The notes below the pieces were generated by a model. It saw only the letters and a program-made list of their open reading frames with translations. It did no database searches and was not told the origin of the DNA. This document shows, in pieces, positions 9,271-17,824 of a stretch of 38,186 nucleotides of DNA. Within the stretch, counting starts at the first letter, position 1. Every line of letters begins with the position of its first letter. The DNA is taken from assembly GCA_910584945.1 (NCBI GenBank), contig CAJUDY010000039.1:1-38186 (forward strand), read 5' to 3'. Source of the stretch: an uncultured Lachnospiraceae bacterium. GTDB taxonomy: Bacteria; Bacillota; Clostridia; Lachnospirales; Lachnospiraceae. Position numbers and translations under genes: made by a program.

Positions 9271-10593
9271 TCACTGTTCCTTTCTCTCCCGTATGATAAA
9301 TTTCAGAGAAGTCCCTTTAAATCCAAAGGTGTCGCGGATCTTATTCTCCAGATATCGGGTATAGGAAAAATGCATCAGCTCTTTGTTGTTGACAAAGATC
9401 ACAAAGGTAGGCGGTTTGACCGATACCTGAGTGACGTAAAAGATTTTCAGACGCCTGCCCCGGTCGGAGGGCGGCTGCTGCATAGCCGTTGCCTCTGTGA
9501 TAATCTCATTCAATACGCCGGTCTGAATCCGGAGGGTCTGATTTTCCACCACCATGTCGATGGTATCAAAAAGCTTCGGAAGCCGCTGTCCGGTACTGGC
9601 GGAGATGAACAAGATCTCCGCATAGGCCATAAAAGAAAGCACTTCCCGAATCCTTCGGGTAAACTCATAGATGGTCTTGTCGTTCTTCTCTATAGCGTCC
9701 CATTTGTTGACCGCGATGATCACGCCTTTCCCCCGCTCATGGGCAATCCCCGCGATCTTGGCGTCCTGCTCCGTCACACCCTCCTGCGCGTCGATGACCA
9801 CCACCACCACATCCGCCCGCTCCACCGCCGTCACCGTACGAATGATGCTGTAGCGTTCCAGTTCTTCTTTGATCTTATTCTTCCGGCGAAGCCCCGCCGT
9901 GTCGATAAATACATATTCCTTTCCATCATAGCGGATATCCGTATCGATGGCGTCCCGGGTCGTTCCCGCGATGTCCGATACGATCACCCGGTTCTTACCG
10001 GTCAGTCTGTTGATAATCGAAGATTTGCCCACATTGGGCTTGCCCACAATGGCAATCTTGGGACGGTCGTCTTCTTCCTCCTCTCCGGCATGCTCCGGAA
10101 AATCCGCCACCACGGCGTCCAGCAGGTCGCCGATGCCCAGGCGGAACGCCGCCGATACAGGAACCGGATCGCCGATGCCCAGATTATAGAACTCATATAC
10201 ATCCGCCATATATTTTTGAAAGCTGTCCACTTTATTGACGGCCAGAATCACCGGTTTCCTGGAACGGCGAAGCATGTCCGCCACCTTCGAATCCGCATCC
10301 TGAAGCCCCTGACGCACATCCACCAGAAACAGAATGACGTCCGCCGTGTCGATGGCGATCTGCGCCTGCTCCCGCATCTGGGAAAGGATGATATCGCTGC
10401 TGTCCGGCTCGATTCCGCCCGTATCCACCATGGTAAAATGATGGTTGAGCCATGTGACGTCCGCATAAATCCGGTCCCTGGTCACCCCCGGCGTGTCTTT
10501 GACGATGGAGATATTCTCTCCCGCCAGCGCGTTGAACAATGTGGATTTGCCCACGTTGGGACGCCCCACAATGGCTACGATTGGTTTACTCAT
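9271..10593 (-). CDS. der: Ribosome biogenesis GTPase Der (EngA)
   Basis: Tandem-domain GTPase needed for maturation of the 50S subunit. It has 440 residues. G domain 1 has GRPNVGKST (residue 8), DTPG-type switch DTGG and NKVD; G domain 2 has GKPNVGKSS (about residue 185), DTAG and NKWD. It is followed by the KH-like C-terminal domain with the FVNNKELMHFSYTRYLENKIR block. It is complete and intact. It follows the DUF512 gene by 19 bases and precedes plsY by four. Confidence 0.98.
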   Translation of the reverse strand: MSKPIVAIVGRPNVGKSTLFNALAGENISIVKDTPGVTRDRIYADVTWLNHHFTMVDTGGIEPDSSDIILSQMREQAQIAIDTADVILFLVDVRQGLQDADSKVADMLRRSRKPVILAVNKVDSFQKYMADVYEFYNLGIGDPVPVSAAFRLGIGDLLDAVVADFPEHAGEEEEDDRPKIAIVGKPNVGKSSIINRLTGKNRVIVSDIAGTTRDAIDTDIRYDGKEYVFIDTAGLRRKNKIKEELERYSIIRTVTAVERADVVVVVIDAQEGVTEQDAKIAGIAHERGKGVIIAVNKWDAIEKNDKTIYEFTRRIREVLSFMAYAEILFISASTGQRLPKLFDTIDMVVENQTLRIQTGVLNEIITEATAMQQPPSDRGRRLKIFYVTQVSVKPPTFVIFVNNKELMHFSYTRYLENKIRDTFGFKGTSLKFIIRERKEQ

Positions 10594-10612
10594 GTCGTAC
10601 CTCTTTCTATCT

Positions 10613-11914
10613 CTACTCGATCATTCCTTTGATCAGATCATTTCCGCTTGATTCTACTATGAATACTTTGGTTTGTAAAGCGTTTTCCACTTCTTCCACC
10701 GTCCGGTCATCCAAAAATACCGGCTCCCCGCTTTTGAGCATATGGGAGGTCAGCAAAAGCCGTTCTCCCAGGTCCCGGCTCTTAAGCTGTTCGATCAGAT
10801 CCTGTCCGGTCAGAAGCCCTGCCACGGTGATCTGCTCTCCAAAAAACTTGTTCTTCACCGGCAGCACCTGCACCCGGACATTCGGATAACGTTCCCGGAC
10901 GCGGTCCGCGTGTCTTTGAAGAAACGACGCGGCCAGCTCCCCGGTGGCAATGGTCACGCTTCGGCTCCGCTCATCCCCGGGCAGATGAAGAAGGGTTTCC
11001 GCTACCTCTTCTTCCAGAAGCCGTACCATGCCCACTCCGTTCTCAAGTTGAAGATAACCGTCATAGGTCGTCTCTTCCGGCAATGGTTCCCCCGCCAGAA
11101 TGTACCATTCGTCCCCCGCATGGATAAAATGCACGCCGTGCTCCTCATAGAGCCGCCTCTGCCACCGGCGAATCACCTCCAGCACCTCATGGGCGTCCTC
11201 TTTTGTAAAAGGCACAAGCGGATACAGGCCTTCCCTGTGACGGGTCAGTCCCACCGGAACCACTGACACACTCTGAAGCTCGGGCAGAAGGGTCGTCAGA
11301 TCCCGGATGGAACGCTCCAGTTCTTCCCCGTCATTCACTCCCTTGCAGAGGACGATCTGTCCATTCATGACAATCCCTGCCTCTTTTAACCTCTGCACCT
11401 TCTGCATGATATCTCCGGCAAAGCGGTTGTTCAGCATCCGGCAGCGAAGCTTGGGGTTCGTCGTCTGAAAAGAAATATTGATGGGAGACAGCCGATAGTA
11501 AATGATGCGGTCCAGATCCTGTTCCTTCATATTGGTAAGCGTCAGATAATTCCCCTGCAGAAAAGAAAGTCTGGAATCATCGTCTTTAAAATAAAGCGTC
11601 TTTCGCATCCCCTTCGGAAGCTGGTCAATAAAACAGAAGATACACTTGTTCCGGCAGCTGCGATAATCGTCCATCAGCCCGTTCTCAAACTCCATCCCCA
11701 GATCGTCTTCGTATTCCTTTTCAATTTCCAGTTCCCACTCTTCCCCGTCCGGCTTGCGGATCAAAACCGATACTTCCTCCTCATTCATCAGATACCGGTA
11801 GTCGAACACATCCTCCGGGCTCTGTCCGTTGACCGACAGCAGCACATCCCCCTTTTCAATCCCCATCTCCGCCGCGATGCTCCCCGGCACCACAGAACTG
11901 ACCACATGCTCCAT
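10613..11914 (-). CDS. DUF512 radical-SAM/PDZ-like protein
   Basis: A 433-residue protein of the DUF512 family (the NifB/PDZ-type radical-SAM-like proteins found next to der in many clostridia). An N-terminal PDZ-like domain (residues 1-65, GIEKGDVLLSVNG) precedes a cysteine cluster CRNKCIFCF, which fits a radical-SAM CxxxCxxC iron-sulfur site, and then a TIM-barrel-like region with the C-terminal DUF512 domain (GVHFIHAGDEWYILAG). Its biochemical role is not established. The ATG at 11914 is preferred, with GAGGCGAG upstream; TTG and ATG codons at 11935 and 11929 could add up to seven residues. It probably starts the der-plsY-gpsA transcript from the promoter at 11951-11979. Confidence 0.88.
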   Translation of the reverse strand: MEHVVSSVVPGSIAAEMGIEKGDVLLSVNGQSPEDVFDYRYLMNEEEVSVLIRKPDGEEWELEIEKEYEDDLGMEFENGLMDDYRSCRNKCIFCFIDQLPKGMRKTLYFKDDDSRLSFLQGNYLTLTNMKEQDLDRIIYYRLSPINISFQTTNPKLRCRMLNNRFAGDIMQKVQRLKEAGIVMNGQIVLCKGVNDGEELERSIRDLTTLLPELQSVSVVPVGLTRHREGLYPLVPFTKEDAHEVLEVIRRWQRRLYEEHGVHFIHAGDEWYILAGEPLPEETTYDGYLQLENGVGMVRLLEEEVAETLLHLPGDERSRSVTIATGELAASFLQRHADRVRERYPNVRVQVLPVKNKFFGEQITVAGLLTGQDLIEQLKSRDLGERLLLTSHMLKSGEPVFLDDRTVEEVENALQTKVFIVESSGNDLIKGMIE

Positions 11915-11950
11915 TATCGCTCGCCTCATTTCCAAAATTGTCCTTTATTA

Positions 11951-11979
11951 ACTATACTAAATATCCGCAAAAAATGCAA
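11951..11979 (-). promoter_or_regulatory. Candidate promoter for the DUF512-der operon
   Basis: On the minus strand TTGCAT (11979-11974), 17 bases, then TATAGT (11956-11951). The -10 is good and the -35 weak. It is the best match in the divergent region between this operon and prs. Confidence 0.5.
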
Positions 11980-12060
11980 CGTCCGTTACCATTCACAGCT
12001 CAGGAATGCGCGGTACGCGAACCAACGTCCCAATTTCCCCCGGAATTTCCTCTATATGGG

Positions 12061-12090
12061 TTGACTGTCCGTCTATAAAAATGATATAAA
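12061..12090 (+). promoter_or_regulatory. Promoter of prs
   Basis: TTGACT (12061-12066), 18-base spacer, TATAAA (12085-12090), followed 38 bases later by the prs start with GGAGGG just upstream. The rest of the 190-base divergent region (11936-12127) holds a repeated AACGTCC word and no ORF or clear operator. Confidence 0.65.
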
Positions 12091-12127
12091 TAGAGTAACC
12101 ATTGCTCACAAAAGACTGGAGGGTTTT

Positions 12128-13300
12128 ATGTCCAAAAATTTTTCTTATGAAAATGTCCTGCCAATTGCACCGCTGAAAATCGCCGCTTTGGAGGGCTGCC
12201 GGGATCTTGCCCAGAGTGTGGATGCGTATCTGGCAAAATTCCGAAAAAAAAGCAATCAGGAGCTTCAGAACACACCCCATTTTCATGGGTACCACGAAGA
12301 TTCCTATATGGTTCGCAGCGCCTGCCCCCGCTTTGGCACAGGAGAAGCTAAGGGGATTCTGTACGATTCCGTCCGGGGAGCGGATTTGTTCATCATGGCG
12401 GACGTCATGAACCACAGCCTTACTTATTCTGTCTGCGGACGCCCGCACTATATGTCGCCGGACGATCACTACCAGGATCTGAAGCGCGTCATCTCCGCGA
12501 CTAACGGAAAAGCGCACCGCATCAACGTAATCATGCCTTTTCTGTATGAAAGCCGCCAGCACAAGAGAAAGCAGCGGGAATCTCTGGACTGTGCCTTCGC
12601 TCTGCAGGAGCTGGTAGATATGGGAGTCACCAATATCATCACGTTCGACGCCCATGACCCGCGGGTCTGCAATTCCGTTCCCCTCTATGGATTCGACAGT
12701 TTCAACCCTCCTTACCAGTTCATCAAGGGTCTTTTGAGATCGGAACCGGATCTTCGGATTGACAAGGAACACTTAATGGTCATCAGCCCGGATGAAGGCG
12801 CCATGGAGCGCGCCGTCTACTTTGCCGGAGTTCTGGGTGTGGACATGGGAATGTTCTACAAGCGCCGGGATTACTCCGTCGTCGTAGGCGGCAAGAATCC
12901 CATCGTGGCCCATGAGTTCCTGGGAGACGATTTGTCCGGCAAGGATGTGATTATCATCGACGATATGATTTCTTCCGGAGAGAGCATGCTGGATGTCGCC
13001 CGTCAGATCAAGGACCGGGGAGCTAAGAGAGTCTTCGTCTGCGCAACCTTCGGACTGTTCACCGACGGGCTTGACAAATTCGACGATTATTACGAGCAGG
13101 GATATATCAACCGTGTGGTGACCACCAATCTGAACTACCGCACGCCGGAGCTTCTGGCAAAACCCTATTATGTGGAGGCGAAAATGACCAAATTCCTGGC
13201 CGCCATCATCGACTGCATCAACCATGACGTATCTACCGAACAGGTCAACGATCCGACCAAACGGATTCATAAGCTTCTTGACAAAATGGAACAGGAATAG
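12128..13300 (+). CDS. prs: Ribose-phosphate pyrophosphokinase, long divergent form
   Basis: Makes PRPP from ribose-5-phosphate and ATP for purine, pyrimidine, histidine and tryptophan synthesis. The PRPP-binding loop VIIIDDMISSGES (about residue 277), the DAHDPR metal site, the ESRQHKR catalytic loop and the KRRDYS loop identify it. At 390 residues it is about 75 longer than the usual 315, with extra sequence at the N-terminus and around the PHYMSPDDHYQD segment, and it is clearly divergent from the standard Bacillus-type enzyme. It is the only plus-strand gene in the window, with its own promoter and terminator. Loss of activity is not suggested, since the motifs are kept. Confidence 0.9.
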   Translation: MSKNFSYENVLPIAPLKIAALEGCRDLAQSVDAYLAKFRKKSNQELQNTPHFHGYHEDSYMVRSACPRFGTGEAKGILYDSVRGADLFIMADVMNHSLTYSVCGRPHYMSPDDHYQDLKRVISATNGKAHRINVIMPFLYESRQHKRKQRESLDCAFALQELVDMGVTNIITFDAHDPRVCNSVPLYGFDSFNPPYQFIKGLLRSEPDLRIDKEHLMVISPDEGAMERAVYFAGVLGVDMGMFYKRRDYSVVVGGKNPIVAHEFLGDDLSGKDVIIIDDMISSGESMLDVARQIKDRGAKRVFVCATFGLFTDGLDKFDDYYEQGYINRVVTTNLNYRTPELLAKPYYVEAKMTKFLAAIIDCINHDVSTEQVNDPTKRIHKLLDKMEQE

Positions 13301-13303
13301 ACA

Positions 13304-13332
13304 GGCAGGGCGATTAGATCGCCCTGCCTTTT
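13304..13332 (+). terminator. Terminator of prs, shared hairpin with nagA end
   Basis: A perfect 11-bp stem (GGCAGGGCGAT / ATCGCCCTGCC) with a three-base loop is followed by TTTT on the plus strand. The loop and inner stem also hold the nagA stop codon (TAA at 13316-13314), so the same hairpin closes the convergent nagA operon. The T tract on the minus side is poor. Confidence 0.9.
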
Positions 13333-14429
13333 AAAATGACTTTCACCGTACTTAAATCTTCTTCTCTAAGAAGCACCAGATTCGCCGTCTTTCCGGGAGT
13401 AATACTGCCGTATTCTTCATAAATCCCCACCGACTTCGCGGAATTGACCGCCGCACATCTCACCGCGTGCTCCAGAGGAATCCCCATCTTCTGTACGGCC
13501 ACGCGCAGGCAGTCCATCAGATTGGTGGCCGATCCTGCGATCGTGCCGTCTTCTAACGTCGCAAGGTTCCCCTTTTTGATGACTTTCTGCCCTCCTAAGG
13601 CATACACGCCGTCAGGCATACCCGTTGCTTCCATGGAATCGCTGATCAGGATGATCCGGTCCTCTCCGAACATCTTAAAGGTCTGCCGGACCGTTACCGG
13701 GTGGATATGAATCCCGTCGCAGATCAGCTCCACCTCCACGTTCGGATCATCCGCCGCCGCGCCTACCACCCCAGGGGAACGATGGGACAGGCCGCTCATG
13801 GCGTTGTACAGATGGGTCACATGGCCTGCGCCTCTTTTGAACGCTTCCGCCGCCGTCTCATAGTCCGCGATGGTGTGGGCAAGGGACAGCACGACTTCTC
13901 CTTTCAGCTCTTCGATGCACTCCATGGCTCCTGGCTCCTCTGGCGCGATGGCCAAAAGCCGGATCAGACCGCCGGAGGCCTGATTCAGTTCCCGGAACAG
14001 GGCTGCATCCGGCTTTTGAATATACGCGCCGTTCTGAGCGCCTTTTCTGACCGGCGAGAGAAAAGGACCTTCCATGTTGATCCCGCAGAACACCGCCCCC
14101 TTTTTATTGGGATAAGCCGCTGCCGCCTCACAGATTTTCTTTAACGCTTCCCGGCTAAGGGTCATGGTGGCCGGAACGATGGTCGTAATCCCCTGAGACG
14201 CCTCGTAGACTGCCATGGCCTCCATGGACTCTGTACTTCCATCACAGAAATCCCGTCCCACACATCCATGGAAATGAATATCCGTCAGTCCTGGTATCAG
14301 ATAGCAGCCGCTGCCGTCCAGAATCACATCGTCCGTGCTTTCCTCCGCAATTTTCTCTCCGTCTGTGCATACGTCTTTCTTCTGAAAAATTCCTTCTTCT
14401 GTATACACCTTTGCATTGATAATTCTCAT
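13314..14429 (-). CDS. nagA: N-acetylglucosamine-6-phosphate deacetylase
   Basis: Removes acetate from GlcNAc-6-phosphate to give glucosamine-6-phosphate in amino-sugar use and cell-wall recycling. It has 371 residues and the amidohydrolase fold. DIHFHGCVGRD carries the HxH-like metal site, EGPF follows at about residue 123, SLAHTIADYE and GHVTHLYNAMS give the metal and substrate histidines, and the catalytic Asp is in LISDSMEATG. GGGGGAGAAAA precedes the ATG. No nagB or transporter is adjacent; it ends the long ylxM-lepB-rnhB transcript and converges on prs. Confidence 0.95.
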   Translation of the reverse strand: MRIINAKVYTEEGIFQKKDVCTDGEKIAEESTDDVILDGSGCYLIPGLTDIHFHGCVGRDFCDGSTESMEAMAVYEASQGITTIVPATMTLSREALKKICEAAAAYPNKKGAVFCGINMEGPFLSPVRKGAQNGAYIQKPDAALFRELNQASGGLIRLLAIAPEEPGAMECIEELKGEVVLSLAHTIADYETAAEAFKRGAGHVTHLYNAMSGLSHRSPGVVGAAADDPNVEVELICDGIHIHPVTVRQTFKMFGEDRIILISDSMEATGMPDGVYALGGQKVIKKGNLATLEDGTIAGSATNLMDCLRVAVQKMGIPLEHAVRCAAVNSAKSVGIYEEYGSITPGKTANLVLLREEDLSTVKVILKGRAI

Positions 14430-14448
14430 TTTTCTCCCCCTGTTATGT

Positions 14449-15294
14449 TCATTTCAGCAGTCCAAGAAACGCCCCGAGATTCCCCCTTCTACCCTGGCTG
14501 GCCCGGTGGGAGAACATGAGTTCCGGATTGCAGCAAGTACATACATTCGTTATGGCAAGATGTTCCGGACGCACGCCGGCTTCCAGAAGGACGATCTCAT
14601 TGGCCCGCCACAGATTCAGCTGATACCTGCCGTTCTCCTTTTGGTACAGCAGCCGCTCATCCGCCTGATCCCGGAATTCCTTTCGGAAGGCCGAAGCCAC
14701 ATCCTCACTGACTTCATAACAGTCCTGACAGATGGACGGTCCTACAGCCGCCAGAACCTCCTCAGGCCGGGTACCGAAAATCTCCGTCATCCGCTCCACG
14801 GTCGCTTTTCCCATCCGGCCAACCGTCCCCTTCCAGCCGGAGTGAGACAAGCCGACGGCTCTGTGAACCGGGTCCACGAAAAACAACGGCACACAGTCCG
14901 CGTAGAAAGTAGCCAGCATAAGCCCCGGCACATTTGTGATCAGTCCATCCACATCCGTATACCTAAGAGGTTTCGTGAACCCGCTGCCCCGGTCTTCTTC
15001 CGTCGCCACGCGGACATTGGTCGTGTGGGTCTGCTGGGAAAACACCAGGGACCCGGTGTCAAACCCCATGGCGTTTCCGATCCGTGTGAAATTCTCCCTG
15101 ACACGTTCCGGATCATCCCCTCTGGTAAAGCTCAGATTCAATTCGGCCAGATGCCCTTTGCTGACTCCGCCCATACGGGTTGAAAAACCATGGCGCACCA
15201 ATTTTGTATCCTCCAGATTCCGGAATACAAAATATGGTACGCCCTGCGCTTCTTTCAAATACATCTGACAGTCTTCCGTCTTTTTCTTCCACAT
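14449..15294 (-). CDS. pgeF: Peptidoglycan editing factor / YfiH (polyphenol-oxidase-like) family
   Basis: Zn-dependent hydrolase of the YfiH/PgeF family, which in E. coli removes mis-incorporated L-Ser from peptidoglycan precursors and which includes proteins with nucleoside phosphorylase or laccase activity. The three signature ligands are seen: the His in FSQQTHTTNV, the Cys in TFYADCVPLFF and the His in GLSHSGWKGT. The protein has 281 residues from the ATG at 15294, which has AGGAGG eight bases upstream; a GTG at 15303 is less likely. It lies between yraN and nagA. Confidence 0.9.
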   Translation of the reverse strand: MWKKKTEDCQMYLKEAQGVPYFVFRNLEDTKLVRHGFSTRMGGVSKGHLAELNLSFTRGDDPERVRENFTRIGNAMGFDTGSLVFSQQTHTTNVRVATEEDRGSGFTKPLRYTDVDGLITNVPGLMLATFYADCVPLFFVDPVHRAVGLSHSGWKGTVGRMGKATVERMTEIFGTRPEEVLAAVGPSICQDCYEVSEDVASAFRKEFRDQADERLLYQKENGRYQLNLWRANEIVLLEAGVRPEHLAITNVCTCCNPELMFSHRASQGRRGNLGAFLGLLK

Positions 15295-15314
15295 CGACAG
15301 CACCTCCTGTGTGA

Positions 15315-15668
15315 TTACCAGACATACAAAAATGCATTCTGGATCAGTTCCACCTGTTCTCCCAGAATGCTGACGACATCAAACCGGCAGGCCCGGGTCT
15401 CCGGAATGCGGTTCTTATGACAATAGTATGCCGCCGCCCTTGAAAGCTTTCTCTGCTTGGATCCGTCCACCGCCTCCGACGGATACCCGGTCCGGAAGCT
15501 TTTCCGGTATTTCACCTCTATGAACACCAAATAGCCGCTTTCCTCTGCGACCAGATCAATCTCTCCCTGGCGGCAGTAAAAATTACGTTCCAGGATGCGG
15601 TATCCCCTGGCTTCCAGAAAACAGGCCGCCTGCTCCTCGTACCTGGCCCCTGTCTTTCTCTTATTCAT
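15315..15668 (-). CDS. yraN: UPF0102 / YraN family protein
   Basis: A 117-residue protein of the YraN family, with a predicted restriction-endonuclease-like fold and unknown cellular role. The motif GEIDLVAEESG...VFIEVKYRKS matches the family's D...ExK core. Its start (ATG at 15668) overlaps the rnhB end by eight bases, so the longer reading to 15728, which lies inside rnhB, is rejected. rnhB-yraN adjacency is common in clostridia. Confidence 0.9.
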   Translation of the reverse strand: MNKRKTGARYEEQAACFLEARGYRILERNFYCRQGEIDLVAEESGYLVFIEVKYRKSFRTGYPSEAVDGSKQRKLSRAAAYYCHKNRIPETRACRFDVVSILGEQVELIQNAFLYVW

Positions 15669-16335
15669 CCGCCGCCTTCTCTGTAAAGTTCCGGATAAAG
15701 GTTCTTCTGTGAATCGCGCAGGGACCAAGGGCTTTCAGCGCTGCAATATGGGAGGCCGTGCCGTAGCCTTTGTTGGAGGCAAAACCATAGCCCGGACAGG
15801 TCTGTTCCATCTCTTCCATCATCCGGTCTCTGGTCACCTTGGCAATCACGCTGGCCGCCGCGATGGAGACGCTTTTTGCGTCGCCCTTGATAATGGGCAC
15901 CTGCTTTATGGAAAGTTCCGGAATCGTCACCGCATCATTAAGAAGCACATCCGGCTCTACCGAAAGCATTCCCACGGCCTGGCGCATGGCCTCATAGGTT
16001 GCCTGAAGAATATTGATCTCATCAATCCGGGTATGGCTGACCACACCGACGCCCACCGCCAGAGCCTTTTCCATAATCTCCTCATAAAGCAGTTCCCTGC
16101 GCCGCTTCGTCAGCTTCTTGGAATCATTCAGATACAGAATCTCGCAGTTCTTTGGCAGAATTACCGCCCCGGCTACCACAGGCCCCGCCAGAGGGCCCCT
16201 GCCGGCCTCGTCCACACCGCACAGGATTCCTTCGCTTTCATAAGCTTTTTCATAAGTTCTCATGGCTTCCAGCCGAGCGCGCTCCGCCAAAAGCTTCTCC
16301 TGCTGTCTCAGCAGTTTTTCTTCTTTTCTCGTCAT
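15661..16335 (-). CDS. rnhB: Ribonuclease HII
   Basis: Endonuclease that cuts RNA in RNA-DNA hybrids and removes single ribonucleotides from DNA. The motif GVDEAGRGPLAGPVV carries the first two acidic ligands, LNDSKKL and LLNDAV follow, and IIKGDAKSVSIAAASVIAKVTRD holds the later ones. It has 224 residues from the ATG at 16335, which overlaps the lepB stop by one base (TAATG); the longer reading to 16386 lies inside lepB. The first 35 residues form a charged helix typical of Lachnospiraceae RnhB. Confidence 0.96.
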   Translation of the reverse strand: MTRKEEKLLRQQEKLLAERARLEAMRTYEKAYESEGILCGVDEAGRGPLAGPVVAGAVILPKNCEILYLNDSKKLTKRRRELLYEEIMEKALAVGVGVVSHTRIDEINILQATYEAMRQAVGMLSVEPDVLLNDAVTIPELSIKQVPIIKGDAKSVSIAAASVIAKVTRDRMMEEMEQTCPGYGFASNKGYGTASHIAALKALGPCAIHRRTFIRNFTEKAADE

Positions 16336-16910
16336 TATTGATGCTTCAGCACTCCGATCTTGTCCAGAGGCCAGATGCGCACCCACGCCCGGCCGATAAT
16401 CTCATCCCGATGAATCACGCCCACATTGGGTTCCCGGCTGTCCGTGCTGTCGTTCCGGTTGTCTCCCAGCACAAAATACTCATCCTCCTTAAGCTCGATG
16501 GGGTCTGCCGCCAGCCCGGCGCTCTTCATCACCTCTCTGCCGTAGGACTCATTTAAGACCTCCCCGTCAATGTAGATCGATCCGTCCTGAATCTGGACCG
16601 TCTCTCCCGGAAGTCCGATAATCCTTTTGATATAATACGTGTTTTCCTCATACCGGAATGGAAAAACGATGATATCATACCGTTTCGGATCGGCAAACCG
16701 ATAAGTAAGCTTATCTACGATCAGATTGTCCCCATGACTTAAGGTACTTTCCATTGAGCTTCCGCTTACATAGGTCCTCTGTCCGATAAATGTAATAATG
16801 AAAAATGTAATTCCGACAACTACCGCCACATATACCAAAAATCCCAGGATCTCCCGGATCATGCCCGGCTTTTTCTCTTCATAGTCTTCCGCGTAATCGT
16901 GATTTCGCAT
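16335..16910 (-). CDS. lepB: Signal peptidase I, catalytic copy
   Basis: Membrane serine protease that cleaves Sec and Tat signal peptides. It has 191 residues: a cytoplasmic N-terminus, one membrane helix (about 23-43), then the catalytic Ser52 in SGSSMEST and the general-base Lys95 in YYIKRIIGLPGE, followed by boxes D (NYFVLGDNRNDSTDSR-like) and E (GRAWVRIWP). All catalytic positions are present, unlike the neighbour at 17825-18409. AGGGAACAGG precedes the ATG. It lies between rbgA and rnhB. Confidence 0.96.
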   Translation of the reverse strand: MRNHDYAEDYEEKKPGMIREILGFLVYVAVVVGITFFIITFIGQRTYVSGSSMESTLSHGDNLIVDKLTYRFADPKRYDIIVFPFRYEENTYYIKRIIGLPGETVQIQDGSIYIDGEVLNESYGREVMKSAGLAADPIELKEDEYFVLGDNRNDSTDSREPNVGVIHRDEIIGRAWVRIWPLDKIGVLKHQ

Positions 16911-16920
16911 CCTGTTCCCT

Positions 16921-17799
16921 CTACTTCTCTATACTTTTATCATATTCCCCCTGCGGTGGAAATTCAAGTGTAATTTTACCAAGACGTCCGCTTCGGAAGT
17001 CGTCCAAAAGGATCTTGGACGCCCGGTCCACGTCCGGCTCTCCTCCCTTCGTCAGGCAGGATCTGGCTCTGGCAATCTCCATCAGCATCTCATGGGGTTT
17101 GGTAAGCTCCGCAAAGCCGACGCCGTACCGTTCTTCCAGACAGCCTTTAAAATGCGCCTGCAAAAAGCACCCCAGTTCTCCGGAAAGTTCCTTGAGATTC
17201 AGAATCTCATCATTGACCGAGCCGAGCATCGCAAGGCGAAGCCCTACCTGCTGATCGTCAAACCGGGGCCAGAGAATCCCGGGCGTATCCAGAAGTTCCA
17301 CCTGTTTGTTCAGCCGAATCCACTGGGCGCCTTTGGTCACTCCCGGCTTGTTGCCCGTCTTCGTACAGGCCTTTCCCGCAAAGCTGTTAATGAAAGTGGA
17401 CTTGCCCACATTGGGAATCCCCGCCACCATTGCCCGGACCGGACGGTTCAAGATCCCTCTTTTTTTGTCTCTCTCGATCTTCTCCCTGCAGGCTTCCCGA
17501 ATCACGTTCTGAATGCTCTTCATCCCCGCTCTGCTTCTGGAGTCCAGCTTTACGACAAAATATCCCTGTTCCTGAAACCATGCCGCCCACTGCTCGTTCC
17601 AGCGGTCGCTGGCAAGGTCCGCTTTATTCAAAAGGATCAACCGGGACTTGCCTTTCCCCAGCTCATCAATATCCGGATTGCGGCTGGAGAGAGGCGCGCG
17701 GGCGTCGGTAAGCTCGATGATCAGATCCACCAGCTTTATATTTTCCTGCATCATCCGTCTGGCCTTTGTCATATGCCCCGGATACCACTGAATATTCAT
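16921..17799 (-). CDS. rbgA: Ribosome biogenesis GTPase RbgA (YlqF)
   Basis: GTPase required for late 50S assembly (uL16 region). It is circularly permuted as expected: G4 LLNKADL (about residue 59) comes before G1 GIPNVGKSTF (about 122) and G3 DTPGIL. It has 292 residues, starting MNIQWYPGHM at 17799 with GAGGAG upstream. The longer reading to 17874 overlaps the lepB paralogue and is rejected. It sits between the two signal peptidase genes, in the standard rplS-lepB-rbgA-rnhB order. Confidence 0.96.
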   Translation of the reverse strand: MNIQWYPGHMTKARRMMQENIKLVDLIIELTDARAPLSSRNPDIDELGKGKSRLILLNKADLASDRWNEQWAAWFQEQGYFVVKLDSRSRAGMKSIQNVIREACREKIERDKKRGILNRPVRAMVAGIPNVGKSTFINSFAGKACTKTGNKPGVTKGAQWIRLNKQVELLDTPGILWPRFDDQQVGLRLAMLGSVNDEILNLKELSGELGCFLQAHFKGCLEERYGVGFAELTKPHEMLMEIARARSCLTKGGEPDVDRASKILLDDFRSGRLGKITLEFPPQGEYDKSIEK

Positions 17800-17824
17800 C
17801 TTTTTCTCCTCATCCTGACTTCGG

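Noticed and set aside
9370..10632. A 420-codon open frame on the plus strand
   Set aside because: It is fully antisense to der, whose motifs are intact; it is His/Arg-rich shadow sequence.
11993..12772. A 259-codon open frame on the minus strand
   Set aside because: It is antisense to prs, and no start signal is near.
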